From Acanthococcus lagerstroemiae (lineage: Eukaryota; Arthropoda; Insecta; Hemiptera; Eriococcidae), in NCBI GenBank assembly GCA_031841125.1, contig CM063108.1:51482122-51546121 (forward strand): a stretch of 64,000 bases of DNA, in the 5' to 3' direction. Position 1 is the stretch's first letter, and each line of letters starts with the position of its first letter. This document shows, in pieces, positions 25,601-35,786 of this stretch. Under the pieces are notes generated by a model. It had not been told where the DNA came from. It made no database searches and worked only from the letters and a program-made list of their open reading frames with translations. A program made the translations under genes and the position numbers.

Positions 25601-25894
25601 TCACAATACACTATCTGCCCTTACATGCCCATATGTTTTTTTTTTGTTTGTTTTTTTCTCCTTCTTTATAAGACTTTACTTAATAATGCATATATTTTTT
25701 AATACCTGTGTAGTTTCTGTTCAGAAATTATTTCAATGGAACTGTTTTTTTCTGCCGTCGGCACGTCTACTTGACATCTTCCATAATCTGAAATAATAAT
25801 GAGTCAATTTCAGTATAGTGTCTGTATTGAAATCATAACATGACGCAAATCTTGGTAAAAGAAAGAAAAAAAATATCTGGACGTATTTTTTAGA
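22691..25894. other. Non-coding stretch with a 25-base poly-A
   Basis: No gene recognised. A run of 25 A lies at 25,189-25,213, perhaps the tail of a retroposed copy on +, but nothing upstream is recognisable. CTAGTACTATGGTACTAG near 25,265 is a short palindrome. Phrases such as GCGCCTCCCCCTTCGAG near 23,645 look MITE-like, without a partner. Confidence 0.45.
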
Positions 25895-25985
25895 TAGTCC
25901 TAGACTTATTAAAGACTCGTTAAAACTGTTCCAACTGGTTTGCAACTTTTTGTAACTCTTCCAGACTTAATTAAGGCTCTTCAAG
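25895..25985. repeat. Drifted AAGACTCGT oligomer tract, first block
   Basis: Words such as TTAAAGACTCGTTAAAAC and TAACTCTTCCAGACTTAATT are the reverse complement of the GAGTCTTAAC words at 3,985-10,100. The block is cut off by SINE A copy 2 and the theme resumes at 26,660. Confidence 0.55.
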
Positions 25986-25997
25986 ATGTGATCAGTG

Positions 25998-26420
25998 GTC
26001 GCTGTGTGACCAAGCAGTAACGTGCCCGCTTCGCAATCCTTGCATCTCAGGTTCGAATCCCACCAACGCCAGAAAGCTAGTAATATATTCGAATACCCCC
26101 TCTAACATGCCAGCGAACACAGCAACTACAATATCGATCGAGGTGGAAATATAGCACATCCTATCACTCCTGCCAGTTCACTCGAACAAGACATTACAAT
26201 CGCAGGGCGGGGTACCACCAGATCAGAAAGATCGGTACTGTGCGTGTGCACATTATGAAACACGTAGCTAATAAGCGACAGGGAAGGAAAACTCTAACGC
26301 AACAAAACCGTGGGGAAAGCAATGACAAACTACACCGACTAACCTGCCCAGGGGAGTCGCAGGTCGAAAACCCTGACTTCCAGCGTCTGGTATCGGATAT
26401 GGCGCCTAAAGAACATGAGA
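25998..26420 (+). mobile_element. tRNA-derived SINE, family A, copy 2
   Basis: Same family as 11,403-11,868. The head has GTCGCTGTGTGACCAAG (A-box region) and a good pol III B box, GGTTCGAATCCC, at about 26,050-26,061. The body carries CACCAGATCAGAAAGATCGG and CTGCCCAGGGGAGTCGCAGG, and the tail has GGATATGGCGCCTAAAGAA. It interrupts the drifted oligomer tract. The 64-codon ORF within it is incidental. Confidence 0.88.
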
Positions 26421-26498
26421 TGAAAAATTCTTAAGCACTTCCATACTACTTTAAACAACTCGTTTAAACTCTGGCTACGATTCTTCATGGTCCAAGGC

Positions 26499-26642
26499 AA
26501 CCGCGGACTGGCAAGGGAATTGTAAAGGGGGAATACTGGTTGGGCTCTTCATTTTCATTTTTTTCCCCCATTCCTGGAGCAAGTCATATTTTGAGTGGGC
26601 CCGGCCTGGGATTTCCCCATTCCGCCAGCCAGTCCGCGGTTC
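26499..26642. mobile_element. 144-bp MITE with GC-rich inverted ends and a 9-bp target repeat
   Basis: The ends are AACCGCGGACTGGC and its exact complement, and the inverted similarity continues inward imperfectly. The 9-mer GTCCAAGGC is repeated directly outside, at 26,490-26,498 and 26,643-26,651. A 9-bp duplication suggests a Mutator-like (MULE) source. If one base is part of the element the 8 bp would suit hAT or P. There is no coding content. Confidence 0.88.
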
Positions 26643-26659
26643 GTCCAAGGCTCTCCAAG

Positions 26660-26880
26660 AATCCCGAATTTGAATAAAACACTATATGAAGCTTGTAAGC
26701 TTTCCAATGCTTACTTGAGACTCTTCATGACTCGTCTTCTTAAAGACGTTATCAAGATTTGAGAAGTGTCTGTCACTCTACTCTAAGAAATTTTTAGATT
26801 CGTTTAAAACTTTTCAAGGTTCCTTCAAATTTGTTGAAGACTCTCGAAGCTGGTTTAGACATTTTACGAGCATGACTTTT
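26660..26880. repeat. Drifted GACTCTT / AAGACGTT oligomer tract, second block
   Basis: Repeated words: GAGACTCTTCATGACTCG, TTAAAGACGTTATCAAG, CTTTTCAAGG and TTGAAGACTCTCGAAG, spaced about 15 to 40 bases. In the reverse orientation these match the flavour of 3,985-10,100. Confidence 0.55.
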
Positions 26881-27705
26881 TTAGACTTGATGAGGACTTT
26901 ATATTCCTGTAAAACCTTTTACGCTGTTCATATATTTTTTAAGCATTTTCAGTTAAAATGTTGGGAGGGGCAACTGCCCATTCCCCTCCCTATGTACCCA
27001 TGTCTGCTGCGGAAGCCAAAATGTAAGAGACCTCTTTCTATAACTCTCATCAGTTTAGAACATTTCTACCATGCAAATTTTCTTTATTTATTGACTTCAA
27101 AAATTGTGTCAGTTAGCACATTCTTAGTTTTTCAGTTGGAAAAACTTCCCCTTCGACCCTTGGTAGTTCCTTTGCTAAGAACTTGCCCACTAGATTTATT
27201 CATGAAGATCCATCGGCTTTTGGTACAGTATGCGATAGCGTACACTGATAGCTATTTAGGTAGCACTATTGTATTTGCCCTCGGGATAATCTTACAAAAT
27301 TTTTACTCATTCCTTCTTTTTTCATGTTTGTCTGTTGGATTACAGCTGGTAAGTATTCTTTAACTGATCGTAGAATCAAATTTAGTTTTCTTCGATTTTT
27401 ATTATTTCTCATCAGTTATTACACGTTCACTAATTTATAAATATTTTATTCTCTGCAAACAGATGTGCAACGTAAGTATATAGCAGATGGCCGAATCCGA
27501 ATACTTAAACGATTCACTTGAGTATTGCTGTTACTATCTCAATAACCATTATCTTTTCTTATAGAATGGATTGCATGCACCCATCGCTTGAATAAAAAAA
27601 GTTTCAGAACAGAAAGTCATAGCATCCGCTGATTAATTATGTACGAACGGTCGAAACTGTCTGAAATCACATTTCCTATCTAAGGAGGCTGCATTTCCGC
27701 AACTC
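26881..27705. other. AT-rich stretch with an unassigned open frame
   Basis: The longest frame (26,872-27,363, +, 163 codons) is rich in L, F and S, as expected of T-rich DNA. It shows no domain and no clean signal peptide. I consider chance likely but cannot exclude a small secreted or membrane protein. Confidence 0.35.
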
Positions 27706-27859
27706 TCAGTGATTACTATACAGGAGGTTGATACGCGTACAAGCGATAAACGAACGAATAACACTGGTCTGAGATGCCAAATCGAATTTGTGGGCTGTAT
27801 TTTCACAGCCCCCGTATTAATACCTTGCGATTACTATCGAGGATTCATGTACAAACGAC

Positions 27860-28180
27860 TAAGTATGCTGTACAGATGTATACAAACTGTGTATAAAAGA
27901 TTGTCACTGGTTCTGGGTCAAAATATCAACCATCAGGGGGGGGGACTTCGGTTTCCTCAGGTCCCGGGTGACCCTCAGCTGTAGATTTGCAGGAACTAGT
28001 ATATAAATTAGGGCATACGCTGTACAAACGTGTACAAACGAATGTCACTAGTACGGGGTCAAAATTTTATTTACGAGGTGCTCTCGTTTCCCCAGCTCCT
28101 GGGTGATCCTTAGTTATAGATGAGCAGGGGTTGGTGTACCAATGAAGGGATATCCTGTACAAACCTGTACATAGAAAATA
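27860..28180. repeat. Tandem repeat, unit about 140-150 bp, 2.3 copies
   Basis: TGCTGTACAGATGTATACAAA (27,868), GCTGTACAAACGTGTACAAAC (28,019) and CCTGTACAAACCTGTACAT (28,151) start successive units. Each is followed by a TGTCACTGGT / TGTCACTAGT word, a GGGTCAAAAT word, TTTCC(T/C)CAG and GGGTGA(C/T)CCT. The second unit is about 80% similar to the first and the third is truncated. Confidence 0.75.
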
Positions 28181-28659
28181 TTAACGATTGAGGTGTGTTT
28201 GAAGGTGAAATTCAAAGCTCAGACAGCTAGAGAAATAGACAACGGTTTTTTTGACGGGGGGGGGGCGAAGATTTTTTGACCCAAAAAGAACCTAGACTTC
28301 TTTCACTTGAAGTTCCTCGTTTACTCCGCGTGAATCCCATTGCGCGTTCAGAAAATGGGATTATCTTTTTACGCCTAGTATTGTTCATCACGACTCGCAT
28401 GCATATGAAATTGCATACTCAATTCCCCGTAAATACGCTAGTTAGCAGCGTAAGAAATAGAATAATAAATTCGGACATTAATAACTGGTCATGATTTCGT
28501 CTTATTGATCTTCATTTTATTTAATTTTTGCTTTGATTTGTTTAGTTTTGTGTCCTCAATCTTATAATGTTTTTTTTGTTGTTTTTTTTTTGTTGTTTTT
28601 TTGTTGTTTTTTTTTGGAACGTATTATCTTCGTATTCTAATTTTGTTGAGATTTTTGTG

Positions 28660-28935
28660 TTTCTCCTTGTTAGCATTTTATATGCTTTTACTGCTGGGTA
28701 TACTTGAGCAAAACCGTAACGAAAGCCGTAACGCTCCCCCGACACGAATTCAGTGGTTGACATTTCCATGGAAATTTATTTTAGCATTTTATATGATTTT
28801 ACTACTATAGGTGTACTTGAGCGAAAACCGTAACGCTCCCCCGAAACGAATTCAATAGTTGACATTTGCTGCGCCCAGCACGACTACAGGCTGCAGCCGT
28901 GTTGTTAATAGAAATTTCCATAGAAATTCTTTTTA
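28660..28935. repeat. Tandem pair (about 105 bp) plus a fragment shared with 59,900
   Basis: TTAGCATTTTATATG.TTTTACT through CGTAACGCTCCCCCGA.ACGAATTCA and TTGACATTT occurs twice (about 28,672-28,770 and 28,781-28,867). It is followed by GCTGCGCCCAGCACGACTAC and GGCTGCAGCCGTG to 28,935. The reverse complement of that last part recurs at 59,905-59,955, so a dispersed repeat family is involved. Confidence 0.7.
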
Positions 28936-30640
28936 TCAGGGTACGAACTGGGATTTTTTTGTGGGGAGGGGGCTAGAATTTAGAGAAAAAAATCTTGGAC
29001 TGGGATGAAAGCTCGATTTGATACACATTTTGTAACTGAACCATTACAAGCAATAAATATTCGCGAATGATTCAAACTGGACGCTTATTACGCAAAATAA
29101 GGTTGAACAAAATGAAAATTGAATGACAGAGTATGCTACAGAACAGGAGATCGGATGTCGTTTAGCACACTCTGTGATGATCTTCATGTCGCTTAAACCT
29201 TTTTTACGCATTATCTCCCAGTTTATCCAGACTAACATGCATGGGTGATTATCATAAATGTCGATATTTCACATTTTCGACTTCGAAACATTTTTCCTTG
29301 CGGCAAGAATTTAATTTCTCTTGGAATCATTTATATCTTCCAATACAATATACTGGTATGGATCGGATAGGACAACAGCGGACCCCCAATTGTCTATTTT
29401 CTTTAATCCCAGAATAATTCTTTCCATTCCCTTTGCGTAACCGCTAGTTTCCTGGTTTAGACTTCGGTGAGTGACCACGTCTGGGCCCAGTATGTCAAGA
29501 TTGGCCTAATGCACGACTTCAGCATTCTACTTTTCGAAGAGATGCTCAGGTTATTCGTAAACACTTATTTTTTGTGAAAGGCATAGCAACTGGCACGACG
29601 ATGGACAAAAAAGAAGTCTAACGATGAACAAATTTCACAAAACTGGGAACAGTGATCATTAATGGATTCTATGCCTGTACTGAGTACTTGAATATGGTGA
29701 GACGTACAACCGACAACATAAGTTAACTCAAGTTGAACTTGTCACATTCTTGAAACTTGAGACATTAAAAGCCACGACGATGGACTTCATAGAAGTTGAA
29801 TGTATCATTTTCATCGAAATTCGTCATATTTACGTGGGTCTTTGAATAAAAGGCAAAACTTTTAAGAGCGACCCAACTGAACTAACAACACATCAGACTT
29901 TTAATCGATTCTAGAACTTAGCTGCAAGTTTGTATTCTGATTGGTCGAAAACTAACCACGTCGAAGGACCAAATAACTGGAGAATGATTTTTTACATCGG
30001 CTACACTGAATATCAAATGATAAAATTCGTCGTCAGCGCAGTCAACTTATTCCCACTTTCCGAATTTCAAACTTCACAACCAAATACACCCTAATCGTTT
30101 ATAGGTATTTCGCATAGGTCTGTACCGGGTTTCTACCCCAGTTCATCTACAACTTAGGGTCCGGATTCCTACAGTCTTAAATGACAATATTCCAAAAAAC
30201 TGTATAAAATTATGATATTTTAAAAAATACAACTGCAGACAGCCATCACGATGGACATTGTAACACGAGGATTTGATTTTCCAAAATTGGGGAGAAGACA
30301 GGTTTTCTTTGAAAATCCATTTTCATTCTAAAATTTGACTTTGAGATTAAAAACTCAGAGGGAGGGGAGCACTGTATGTCTGTACAAGCGAAGTTGACAG
30401 GTCGACATCTCGATTACGGCTTTTTTAACTTACTTAGTATACTCGCCAAGTAAAACTTGTTACGCACGCGTAGCTGGCGAACCCCTAATTTCAGAGAGAA
30501 AACCAAGCTCGTAGCACCACCGTTGTCACTGGCAACTAGTCACGCGGAGGGTTGTGTTTTACACCCTCCAGAATACATCACGACTGGTGAAAGCGGCCAC
30601 GATCAGGCTATATTATTGTCACTTCTTGTCGAGTCGAAGC
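28936..30640. other. Non-coding stretch with scattered CACGACGATGGAC words
   Basis: The word CACGACGATGGAC occurs near 29,594 and 29,773, with CATCACGATGGACAT near 30,245. This suggests an old repeat with units of roughly 180 and 470 bases. No gene seen. The ORF at 30,457-30,645 has no family. Confidence 0.45.
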
Positions 30641-30925
30641 TCTGATACAGTCTTCTTTGGTATACTCCGCTGCGTGTTGCATCCAGTATCTGGTGCACCA
30701 TAAGGATATCCAAATCGAGAACCTTCGATACGCTCCCGTCGCAGCATCCAGGTGTCTGGTGCTCCGAAACAGAACTGAAGGGGGTCGCATCCTGCTTCAA
30801 TATACTCCTCTACGTGCTGCATCCAGCATCTGGTGCACCGTTACGGATATTTGAACTGGGAATCTCCGATACTCTCGCGTCGCAGCATCCAGGTGTCAGG
30901 TGCTCCGGGACAGAACCGTTATGAC
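30640..30925. repeat. Nested tandem repeat with four GCATCCAG-CTGGTGC boxes
   Basis: A box of about 21 bp, GCATCCAG(T/C)ATCTGGTGCACC or GCATCCAGGTGTC.GGTGCTCC, starts at 30,679, 30,744, 30,819 and 30,885, so spacings are 65, 75 and 66. The long unit (two boxes, about 141 bp) is repeated twice and each half is itself a diverged copy. Small open frames on both strands run through it because the units carry few stops; none is a credible gene. Confidence 0.8.
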
Positions 30926-31171
30926 GCCTATACGACTTCTGATCTAGCAAGGGCAAACTTAAGCCTCATCGTAACGCCATCCCCGTCCCATTGTTGTTCG
31001 TTTGTACATACTACGTTAAGTGAAAGTCTTAACAGTTTACGACTTCAACCCCTTGCGTTATCATTCCTTCGACGCTGACGAACCTCAGACCTCAACTTCA
31101 ATGTCTTCCAACCTCCGCTCGAGGAAATCAGACGTAACACCAGAGAGATTGCCTAATGCAACCATTCTTTC

Positions 31172-31385
31172 TTCTTTTTCTCATGTGCTCTCAATCCGAG
31201 CCCTGGAATCCGCCCTTTCGAGCATTACTTCAGAGGCGTCGGGGAGGCTGTTAGAACTGTCATGGCCCTCTTCCCTTCTGGCCCAAAAACCGGCCTAGGT
31301 CGAAATCTGGCAAGTTGCTAAGTGGGCTCGAACCCGGGATCTCCGGATTCAGAGACCAACGCGCCACATCCCCCAGCGTAACAAT
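31172..31385 (-). mobile_element. tRNA-derived SINE, family B, copy 1
   Basis: Shares the blocks CCTGGAATCCGCCC, GCATTAC and CCGGCCTAGGTCGAAAT, with CTCGAACCCGGGATCTCCG (B-box region on -), with 51,556-51,769 (-) and 53,973-54,205 (+). The tRNA-like head is at the right and its A-box is decayed here (CATCCCCCAGCG on +). Family length is about 210-230 bp. Confidence 0.85.
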
Positions 31386-31548
31386 GGCTGCCATGCGAAC
31401 TTCCCCCCAAGGTAACAAACTTATCCCCTCTCTTTCCAGATAAAAATTTGGATTGTAGAGGCCCTCATTTGTACCGTTTGTCAGTTATGCAATCTTGGGG
31501 AGAATACTGAATTTTCGGTTTAAATAATTTTATGCAATATTAAAAATA

Positions 31549-31609
31549 CGTAACCCCCCCCCCCCCAAAAAAAAAAAAAATAATAATAATAATAATAATA
31601 ATAAAATAA

Positions 31610-31643
<34 letters not shown>

Positions 31644-31665
31644 TAAATAATAAATAATTTATTAT
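31549..31665. repeat. Homopolymer and (TAA)n microsatellite cluster
   Basis: About 15 C, then about 14 A, then interrupted runs of TAA/ATA units and AAATAA variants. A simple-sequence tract of this type often marks a retroelement tail, but no element was recognised beside it. Confidence 0.9.
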
Positions 31666-32033
31666 ATTTTTTAAGCGAAATTAATTATAACTATTCTTGG
31701 GTCTGAAATTTAGACTTTTGAAACCAAGTCAGGGCCGGATCAAACATCTGATGTGATATTTGAAACCCAAGGAACCAATATTTCGATTTTTTCGGTATCT
31801 CTGTATTTAGGATACCAAAGCTCGTGATCCCTTTTGAGGAGAGAAAAGTTTTTACTACAGAAAAAAACAATTAGATTTCTCAATTAAGAATTCAATTTTG
31901 TCCTGTGAGGATCAGACTTCGCGATTAAGAAGAAAAAAGAAGGGAAATCACTCTGCAAAACATCCTGTTCAAAAACTGGCTCTCAACCTAAAATTTTTCA
32001 ATACATTTTTTGTCGTTGTATTTAAGGATATTT
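31666..32033. other. Short non-coding stretch
   Basis: Nothing recognised. AAAACATCCTG near 31,958 resembles the subterminal words of the adjacent inverted-repeat element. Confidence 0.4.
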
Positions 32034-32601
32034 GAAGGCGTGAAGTTCAAAACATCCTATGTTCCAACTTTTGCAAAAGTGGTTTTGTGCATGCAAACTG
32101 TTCCAAGTACCCTACCGCCCATACAATACTAAACATCCTAAGTGCCCATAGAGCCTCGAAGTACTTCTAATTTCAACCCAAAGATCGCAGTACGCACCTG
32201 TGTCGACGAGCGATCCATGCAAAACGTCCTAACTCCAAAATGGTAGGAAGCGTTTGATAAAAATCGGTTTGGATAAAAAATGCATAAATGTAAAAGTTAG
32301 TACTTTTGTGGATAATAAAAACATCGCATATTCGACTACTTTATTTTTTCCTCATTAGAGTTGATGGCGCGTAGGATGTTTTGCTTTGTCTTTCCCATGG
32401 ACTTAGGATGCGCACAACGCCAACCCTAATTTTATCAGCTTAGGCATGACTGAGCCCCAAAATTTGTACATGAAGCTTCTGAGAATTGGCTGATTACCCA
32501 TTTTGCCAAACCCACCTCCTTCACCTCAGCTTAAACAGTTTTTTGCTTCTCCTGTAAACTTTCGATATTGCCAAATAGGATGTTTTGAACTTCACGCCTT
32601 C
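32034..32601. mobile_element. 568-bp inverted-repeat element with AAAACATCCTA words
   Basis: Perfect 27-bp inverted arms at 32,034-32,060 and 32,575-32,601 (GAAGGCGTGAAGTTC followed by AAAACATCCTAT). Between them AACATCCTAAGTGCCC, CAAAACGTCCTAAC and GTAGGATGTTTTGC repeat the inner arm word in both orientations. This looks like a MITE. A target duplication was not found. Its class is unknown. Confidence 0.75.
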
Positions 32602-32792
32602 ATTTTTATACGTATACGTTACATTTCTCGTTTTCGTTTTGCGGTGTCATTATATGAATGTTCCATTATATAAATATTACTACATATATCAAGCGGATAC
32701 TACTTATTTTCTGTTCTGTTACTTTATGCTGTGTTCTCTTTTTTCTATTTCATCTTAACTTACAAAAGAACTTTCTTTGTCGAGTAAACATA

Positions 32793-33589
32793 AGGTAAAG
32801 TGCCCTAATATGTGGTAGTTCCTAAAATGGGGTACCCATTGATGTCACATAATATACAGCGCACTCTGGTAGCAAGTGGTGGAAATAGTGTACACAAACA
32901 AGAAACCAACTTCTCTGTAAAAAGTTTCTGATAAAAACTGTTCTATGATATTTTACAAAAATTTAGTGCAAAATTCTACGAAGTATCAAAAATGTGAACA
33001 AATTTTACATTCAGTCTGCGGAAACAAAAGTTCATTTGCGAACAATTTGCAATTTATTTGGGAGGATGGACGTTATTTCTTCACGATTATCGGTTATATT
33101 ACTTTGTTGGGTGAGAATTTGAAGTGGTGTTATAATATGAGGCACTTTTCTTGCGTGCAGATGAGACAGCTCGAAAACGCGATTAAAAATGACTGATAAG
33201 GTCAAAAAACCATCAATGAAGTCCTCAAAACAAAGTCAATAGGATGAAGAGGTGTTCAAGAAAGTGTATTTGCGATTTATGTAATGACGAATAAATGAGG
33301 AGGGAGGGAGTAGAAATACTGATATTTATATCTTAAAAACTTGGCAACCAAGCCACAATATTTTTATTGACTTAGGTATTTTAAATTTACCCAACACCAA
33401 ATAATAATTTTCTTGATTTGCACTCAACTTCTTTCTGTTATATGAATACAAGCCATACATTCAATTTTCAACGCCTGGACTATAATATAGTATACTTTTA
33501 TTTACACATCCCGACCAAAAATATTGCCGAATACACGATAATTTTTTTTTCGCTCCAAGTTATGTACCTCATATTAGGGCACTTTACCC
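32793..33589. mobile_element. pogo-like DNA transposon remnant, 797 bp
   Basis: TA on both sides (32,791-32,792 and 33,590-33,591). The terminal inverted repeats read (A/G)GGTAAAGTGCCCTAATATG, and the match continues with GGTA. Around 33,163-33,225 the + strand reads MRQLENAIKND, a stop, then GQKTINE. This resembles the N-terminal helix-turn-helix of pogo/Tigger transposases (LENAI...GK.TINEA), so the ends and this relic belong together. The DDE catalytic part is gone. It is probably an internally deleted copy. Confidence 0.78.
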
Positions 33590-33591
33590 TA

Positions 33592-34682
33592 AACAATATT
33601 ATGCATAAGTTACAATATTACAATTATGCTAATAATATGACATTTTCTACGTCATTGCTTTCTCTTGGACGTGCAGATCGATGTGCGAGTAAGTAAAATA
33701 TCATGTATATAAGTTTCCTTATGCATTGTGCTGCAACACCTTAACCAATAAATAAGCCAAAGAATTGAAGAACGAGAACCTCTCAATCTGAACCAATACC
33801 CTTCACCTCCCCAAAAATAAAGAAAATGAACAATCGGCTCTCTTATAACTCTGAATTCGCGAATTTTTAGGTCAGAGGTTTGACCGTAGTAAAATAACAG
33901 CTAAAAGGCACCCAAACAAGTTCCACCACGGAAACAAAAATACACCCACGGATTTCTCTCCACATTAGATCAGGACCGAAAACGGAAGCGAAATTTATCT
34001 CTTTACGAAATTAAATCTCCGAATCGTCTAAAGCCAGAAATGTTAGACAAGGCACGTAGAGCCCGACAAAATGCGAGGCTGCGTGAATACCAAGATGGAA
34101 TTTTAATGGTCACATTTTCCCTTAATAAAAATTCTTAATAAAAATATTGTCTACACTATTTCATTTGATTTTGCTAATTGTTTTCATGTCTATCATTACT
34201 GTCTGGAAATAGAATTGTGACGAGGTACGTACACGTGTATACATTTCTATCGTATTTTAGTATTATTGCATTTTTATCTGCCAGTTATCTGGAAACTAAA
34301 TAAACGCTTTACTAATTCACAAAAAAATAGACTGCAGTTGCTCGAATGGACGAGCACGTACTTCATACCTAATCCAGATTTATAAAAATTTACTGAATTT
34401 TTAAGACAAAGTTCAGTGCCAGTGTCACCGGACAACAGGAACGTAGGTGTACCTATTTTAGTACAAATATATTTCCGATGTCCTTTTCACCATTGAAATT
34501 TCGATCAAAACTAAACGAGAAGATAGTTCGAATCAAATCCCTTCCTAAAACTGTGAACATATTTTCTCATTTTTATGCTCACTATAATAAGCGAGCAAAA
34601 TTTTATTCCTCTTCGAAAAAGACAATTTTTTCCCCTTTGTTTGCCTTTTGACGGTTATTTTCTAGTAATAATATTGTTTCAG
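33592..34682. other. Non-coding stretch before the exon-like pair
   Basis: No gene recognised. At 33,677-33,688 a 12-base segment is flanked by a fair acceptor (TCTTGGACGTGCAG) and a good donor (GTAAGT). Alone this is too weak to call an exon. Confidence 0.35.
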
Positions 34683-34967
34683 TTCAGTGTTGGTAAAAAG
34701 TTCGCCGCTGGATTTGATGACTACTCATCTGCATATGGAAGACCGCTATCCTCTTACAGACGACGAAGAACTAACCGATTTTTCATGCCGAGTGAAGAAA
34801 GACAAGTAAATAAGTTATTTAATTTAATTTTCTATTCTACGTGTTCTTATGGTAATACTTTGAGTCTTAATCTTCCCGATAAGCCAGCTAATTATCCTTT
34901 TGATAATTTTCAGATGAGCCCACTAGACAGTGACAAACCAATGTGGATGAACCCGGGTTACGAGTGA
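34683..34967 (+). CDS. Candidate 3' exons of an unidentified host gene
   Basis: A frame open to a stop at 34,965-34,967 contains two segments with host-like composition. Exon-like segment 1 (34,683-34,805, 41 codons) follows an acceptor (ATTGTTTCAG) and encodes FSVGKKFAAGFDDYSSAYG then SSYRRRRTNRFFMPSEERQ. Segment 2 (34,914-34,967) follows TTTTCAG and encodes MSPLDSDKPMWMNPGYE with a stop. Between them is a 108-base AT-rich piece with GTAAAT at its start and TTTTCAG at its end. Because 108 is divisible by three and has no stop, the piece could be spliced out or retained without changing frame. The basic then acidic tail with NPGY could be a cytoplasmic tail. I do not recognise the protein and no upstream exon was identified with confidence. 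It could be chance. Confidence 0.45.
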   Translation, partial: FSVGKKFAAGFDDYSSAYGRPLSSYRRRRTNRFFMPSEERQVNKLFNLIFYSTCSYGNTLSLNLPDKPANYPFDNFQMSPLDSDKPMWMNPGYE

Positions 34968-35309
34968 ATTCTTGTTTCGACAGTGTTAATTATAGGGTGC
35001 ACTAGCTTTGTATAAACCACGACACTAAAAAAACATATTTTAATGTTCAGTGTTACATTATCTATTTACATTGCGTTAAATTACCACATCTGTTACCTAT
35101 TTATTTGTAGTTGGGAAAATGTTAAAACAAATTGAAAATGATACCATGTTGATGTTTTCATTTTTCCTTTCTTTTAGACTTTTACTGCAAAATACCTATG
35201 CAAAATAATTGTACATATTTACAACATAAAAGTGTCCGGAACTGATACAAGCTTGAAAATAATCAAACGAATTTGCGTTAATCAAGCCATAACCGGGAAG
35301 AACAATCAG
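34968..35309. other. Possible 3' untranslated region, otherwise plain
   Basis: Nothing recognised apart from its position after the candidate stop codon. No clear AATAAA follows within the first 300 bases. Confidence 0.3.
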
Positions 35310-35786
35310 AAGTATTAATACTAGTAAAACAGAGGAGATCTATTTAATTATTAAGTATAGAGGCAAGTCACTCCAAAATTTAATTACAATTTATTAACAC
35401 GACGTTCCGACATCACTGTCATCATCAGGTAACACAATATGTACAAACTAAGCAACTCTGAAATCCATGGTCTAAACGCTAGTTACACGAAACATAATAC
35501 AAAAAAGTGGGGGTAACGTTAACCAATTGAATATAAAATACAGTAAAACAGTAAGGAGGTGGGGGTATAGTTAGCCAATTGAATTTAAAATACAGTGAAA
35601 CGGTTTAATCTTATCTACGTCGGTGTAAATATTAATATTATTAGGCGATCTATGAATTATAACATTTTTCTATAAATTTTCGTTTTTTGTCCTGCATACA
35701 GTTGGAGTGTAAAATTTCACATTGTTTAAAATTAAAATTATGATTGACAGTAAGAGCATGCTCAGATAATCCGGTTACATTATAGT
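35310..35786 (-). mobile_element. Penelope-like element 3' part, - strand copy
   Basis: Read on -, it encodes the end of a GIY-YIG-type endonuclease region: TGLSEHALTVNHNFNF, CEILHSNCMQDKKRKF and FHCILNSIG then stop. A 3' untranslated part follows with CCTGATGATGACAGTGATGT and GGAACGTCGTG. Penelope-like elements make an RT plus GIY-YIG protein and are often found as 5'-truncated, inverted pairs, as here. One frame break lies near the IEKCYN position. The 3' boundary at 35,310 is shared with the opposite copy. Confidence 0.8.

Noticed and set aside
26872..27363. 163-codon L/F/S-rich ORF
   Set aside because: Typical of T-rich DNA, with no motif, no signal peptide pattern I trust and no neighbours.
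30600..30930. Several 60-80 codon ORFs on both strands
   Set aside because: They run through a tandem repeat with few stops and show no protein features.
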